Assembly (NCBI GenBank): GCA_902806105.1
Contig: CADCVI010000194.1
Location: 1 to 24,552, forward strand
Source of the DNA: an uncultured Rubrobacteraceae bacterium
Lineage (GTDB): Bacteria > Actinomycetota > Rubrobacteria > Rubrobacterales > Rubrobacteraceae
DNA length: 24,552 bases
Direction: 5' to 3'
Positions within the stretch are counted from its first letter, which is position 1. Every line of letters starts with the position of its first letter. Below are positions 22,546 through 24,552 of the stretch, in pieces. The notes below the pieces were generated by a model. That model saw only the letters and a program-made list of their open reading frames with translations, was not told the DNA's origin and did no database searches. The translations under genes and the position numbers were made by a program.

Positions 22546-22725
22546 ATGCCCAAGCTCATCCTCTTCGCAGCGACGTTGTTCTCCAGGCCGTCGCACCAAC
22601 GCGCCGCCGTCAACGCGCACGCCCAGATGACGCGCAGCCGCGTCGCCACACGCCGCTTGCGGGCGTTCGATCCCCACGAGGCGTGGGTCGACCGCGGCTC
22701 CCTCGACCTGGGCAGGCGACGCTAA
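22546..22725 (+). CDS. Small hypothetical protein (59 aa)
   Basis: ATG 22546 lies 6 nt after AAGGAA (22534-22539) and the frame ends with TAA at 22723-22725. About nine in ten codons end in G or C, like real genes here. The product starts MPKLILFAATLFSRPS and is strongly basic (four RR or RRR runs), with a central FDPHEAWVDRGSLDLG. I recognise no family. A perfect hairpin lies directly upstream and could hide or free the ribosome site. A minus-strand frame over the same bases also has biased codons, so the evidence is modest. Confidence 0.33.
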   Translation: MPKLILFAATLFSRPSHQRAAVNAHAQMTRSRVATRRLRAFDPHEAWVDRGSLDLGRRR

Positions 22726-23063
22726 ACACGACTGCGCGAATGTCGTCGGCGCCCCGCGGACGGCTAGGTCTTCGTCATTACCCCGGTGCCCCGCTACCTC
22801 TCTTTCCTTTTTGGGCACAGGTCCCAACTACCCCCGAACCACCTGACCCTCCACGGACGGCGCACCTCCTGGGCGCCGTCCCGAGCCCCTACCGGTGCCC
22901 CGCATCCTCCAGTTCCTCCGGGGACGAGACGGCCTCTATCTGCCCCGCGGGCCAGGGTATGCCGTCAGCGCGGCGGTCCTCCTTCAAGGCTTCCCGGGGC
23001 TTGCACCTTTTTGCACGATAGCAGGGAAGGGTATAGAGCCGAAAAAAGAAGGGAAGCCCTCCT
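22726..23063. other. Gap of 338 nt before the second alcohol dehydrogenase
   Basis: Holds a perfect 9-bp hairpin (22855-22881) and, near the end, a direct repeat TTGCAC (23001 and 23011) followed by TATAGA (23032-23037), which may be a weak promoter with a short 15-nt spacer. Frames crossing it have no gene-like codon use overall. Confidence 0.4.
22855..22881. repeat. Perfect 9-bp inverted repeat with CCTCCT in the loop
   Basis: GGACGGCGC (22855-22863) and GCGCCGTCC (22873-22881) pair exactly around a 9-nt loop, ACCTCCTGG. The loop's CCTCCT is complementary to a ribosome-binding site. It lies about 180 nt before the second dehydrogenase. No T-run follows. Confidence 0.45.
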
Positions 23064-24218
23064 GTGCTTGCAATGAACTACCGGGGGCCGCTACGGGTCC
23101 GCATAGATCACAAACCAACGCCGGAGATCCTGCATCCTCGGGACGCCATCGTTCGGGTCACGCGGTCGTGCATCTGCGGGTCCGACTTGCATCTATACAA
23201 CGGGTCCGTGCCGGACACCCGCGTGGGAATGACGTTCGGCCACGAGTTCACCGGGGTAGTGGAGCAGCTCGGCGAGGACGTGGAGAAGCTGAAGATCGGC
23301 GACCACATCCTGGTGCCGTTCAACATCGCCTGCGGCGAGTGCGTCTTTTGCAAGCAGGAGTTGTATGGTAATTGCCACGAGTCCAATCCCCAGGCCACGG
23401 CCGTGGGTGGCATCTTCGGCTACTCGCATACCGCGGGCGGCTACGATGGCGGACAAGCGGAATACGCCCGCGTCCCGTATGCCGATGTGAGTCCTACGGT
23501 CATCCCGGAGGGCATGGATCCCGACGACGCGGTGCTGCTCACCGACGTGGTGCCAACGGGGTATCAGGCGGCCGAGATGGGCGGGATCCAACCCGGTGAC
23601 ACCGTCGTGGTCTTCGGGGCCGGTCCGGTTGGCATAATGGCGGCCAGGTGCGCCTGGCTCTTCGGGGCGGGACGGGTCATAGTGATCGACTGCGTGGACT
23701 ACCGTCTGGAGTTCGCGAGAAACTATGCTCCCTGCGAAGCCTACGACTTCAGGTCGTTGGAAGACCCGGTGGTCTTCATCAAACGGACCACCGAATCCCT
23801 GGGGGCCGACGTGTGCATCGATGCAGTGGGGGCCGAAGCCGCCGGCAGCGCGCTGCAGACGATCCTCGGCAGAAAGCTGCTAATGCAGGGAGGGTCGGCC
23901 ACCGCGCTGCATTGGGCGATCAACTCCGTGAAGAAGGGCGGGATCGTCTCCATCGTTGGAGTGTACGGCCCGATCGACACCCTCGTTCCGATAGGGAACG
24001 TGGTGAACAAGGGCATCACCATCCGGGCGAACCAGGCCTCGGTGAAGCGGCTGCTGCCGCGGCTGATAGAGCACGTACAGAACGGCATCCTAGATCCGAA
24101 AGCACTGATCACCCACCGTATTCCCTTGGAGGATGTGTCGGATGCCTACCGGATTTTCTCAGCGAAGCTTGATGACTGCATCAAGCCGGTGCTGTTGCCG
24201 CCATCGGTCAGAACGTAG
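23064..24218 (+). CDS. Zinc-dependent alcohol dehydrogenase, formaldehyde-dehydrogenase-like branch
   Basis: The 384-residue medium-chain dehydrogenase has catalytic zinc ligands Cys38 and His60-Glu61 (CICGSD, GHEF) and all four structural cysteines (Cys90, 93, 96, 104). An inserted loop GGYDGGQAEYARVPYAD is typical of the glutathione-independent formaldehyde dehydrogenase branch. The Rossmann loop VVFGAGPVGIMAA is followed by VIVIDCVDYR, whose Asp favours NAD. Substrate is not certain. GTG 23064 is preferred, with GGGAAG about 7 nt upstream and the conserved LAMNYRGP directly after; ATG 23073 is the alternative. A conserved protein of unknown function starts 11 nt after the stop, a pairing likely to be functional. 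Confidence 0.9.
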   Translation: MLAMNYRGPLRVRIDHKPTPEILHPRDAIVRVTRSCICGSDLHLYNGSVPDTRVGMTFGHEFTGVVEQLGEDVEKLKIGDHILVPFNIACGECVFCKQELYGNCHESNPQATAVGGIFGYSHTAGGYDGGQAEYARVPYADVSPTVIPEGMDPDDAVLLTDVVPTGYQAAEMGGIQPGDTVVVFGAGPVGIMAARCAWLFGAGRVIVIDCVDYRLEFARNYAPCEAYDFRSLEDPVVFIKRTTESLGADVCIDAVGAEAAGSALQTILGRKLLMQGGSATALHWAINSVKKGGIVSIVGVYGPIDTLVPIGNVVNKGITIRANQASVKRLLPRLIEHVQNGILDPKALITHRIPLEDVSDAYRIFSAKLDDCIKPVLLPPSVRT

Positions 24219-24229
24219 AAAGGAACGCC

Positions 24230-24552
24230 ATGGACCACACATCTAAAGATCCCTCGCGGATCAAGGGATGGGGCGTAGACGCCGATCCAACGAACGATCC
24301 GACCTACCCGATGAAGAATCGCAACGATGGCGAGCACACGGGCTACGACTGGGAGCGTCCGCCGCAGCAGCCGATCGCCGTCGAGGTCCTCCATTCCAAC
24401 GAGCGCCCGAACGTCACCTCCGTCTTCGGAACATCGACACCGCCCTCGGGACCCAGCGGCGTGCTCCGCCGTTTCGCTTTCAGGTACAGCGAATCCAGCT
24501 ACGGACATTGGCTGCCCCTGATCGTGGCCGACCGGGTGGGCGTAGCGGAGGG
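24230..24552 (+). CDS. Conserved protein of unknown function, N-terminal part
   Basis: The frame runs off the right edge; 107 residues are visible. ATG 24230 follows AAAGGAA at good spacing and comes 11 nt after the dehydrogenase stop, so the two are likely cotranscribed. The visible part is hydrophilic, with KGWGVDADPTNDPTYPMKNR, GYDWERPPQQP, VLHSNERPNVTSVFGTSTPP and FRYSESSYGHWLPLIVADRV. I recall the same motifs in proteins of unknown function found beside zinc alcohol dehydrogenases in other bacteria, where a membrane segment follows later; that part is not visible here. No function is claimed. Confidence 0.8.
   Translation, partial: MDHTSKDPSRIKGWGVDADPTNDPTYPMKNRNDGEHTGYDWERPPQQPIAVEVLHSNERPNVTSVFGTSTPPSGPSGVLRRFAFRYSESSYGHWLPLIVADRVGVAE

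Noticed and set aside
22344..22649. 101-codon minus-strand frame over the small ORF
   Set aside because: Its first part has biased codons, but it runs through the hairpin and AT-rich pocket with no conserved sequence and no ribosome site that I could support.
22895..23371. 158-codon plus-strand frame ahead of the second dehydrogenase
   Set aside because: It overlaps the dehydrogenase by 300 nt in another frame and only its first 40 residues look remotely protein-like.
1..24552. CRISPR arrays, tRNA or rRNA genes, insertion sequences, prophage genes
   Set aside because: No regularly spaced direct repeats, no cloverleaf pattern with a GGTTCGAATCC-type arm, and no transposase, integrase or phage motifs were seen.

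Overview
High-GC bacterial DNA (coding frames end mostly in G or C) with frequent GTG and TTG starts, purine-rich Shine-Dalgarno sites, and two genes whose -10 box sits only 8-9 nt before the ATG. The gene mix and protein style suggest a deep-branching actinobacterium, perhaps Rubrobacter-like; this is inferred from memory of protein style, not from a search.

Left part (1-5.4 kb): tryptophan and fatty-acid precursor genes on the plus strand. The 3' end of trpC is followed by a hairpin and a 395-nt gap. The gap holds a minus-strand coding remnant and a possible leaderless promoter. Then come tightly packed trpF-trpB-trpA-accD-accA with overlapping or near-overlapping ends. A bulged hairpin covers the accA stop codon.

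Middle (5.6-11.2 kb): on the minus strand lie an AI-2E-type permease, a phosphofructokinase with the residues typical of pyrophosphate-dependent enzymes, and a haloacetate-dehalogenase-like hydrolase. Divergent from them on the plus strand are a low-molecular-weight phosphatase and a fructosamine-kinase family protein, a likely protein-deglycation pair. After a decayed reductase fragment comes a membrane-anchored ABM-domain protein.

Signalling block (11.2-19.3 kb): a 500-nt regulatory region with a predicted operator-covered promoter precedes a six-PAS GGDEF-EAL protein (c-di-GMP synthesis and breakdown). That gene is followed at 33 nt by a VioC-like Fe(II)/2-oxoglutarate amino-acid hydroxylase. 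Convergent to these, on the minus strand, an AraC-family regulator is followed by a diadenylate cyclase (c-di-AMP) with an unusual N-terminal region. Two cyclic-dinucleotide enzymes thus flank a lone hydroxylase.

Right part (19.3-24.5 kb): a zinc alcohol dehydrogenase diverges from the AraC gene across a 308-nt region holding a perfect 10-bp inverted repeat and a short upstream ORF with a good ribosome site. Then come gene remnants, a divergent DUF62 (SAM hydroxide adenosyltransferase family) protein, an RDD membrane protein, and a gene-poor 850-nt stretch rich in perfect hairpins with one possible 59-aa gene. Last is a second zinc alcohol dehydrogenase coupled to a conserved protein of unknown function that runs off the window. 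I saw no rRNA, tRNA, CRISPR array, transposase or prophage gene.
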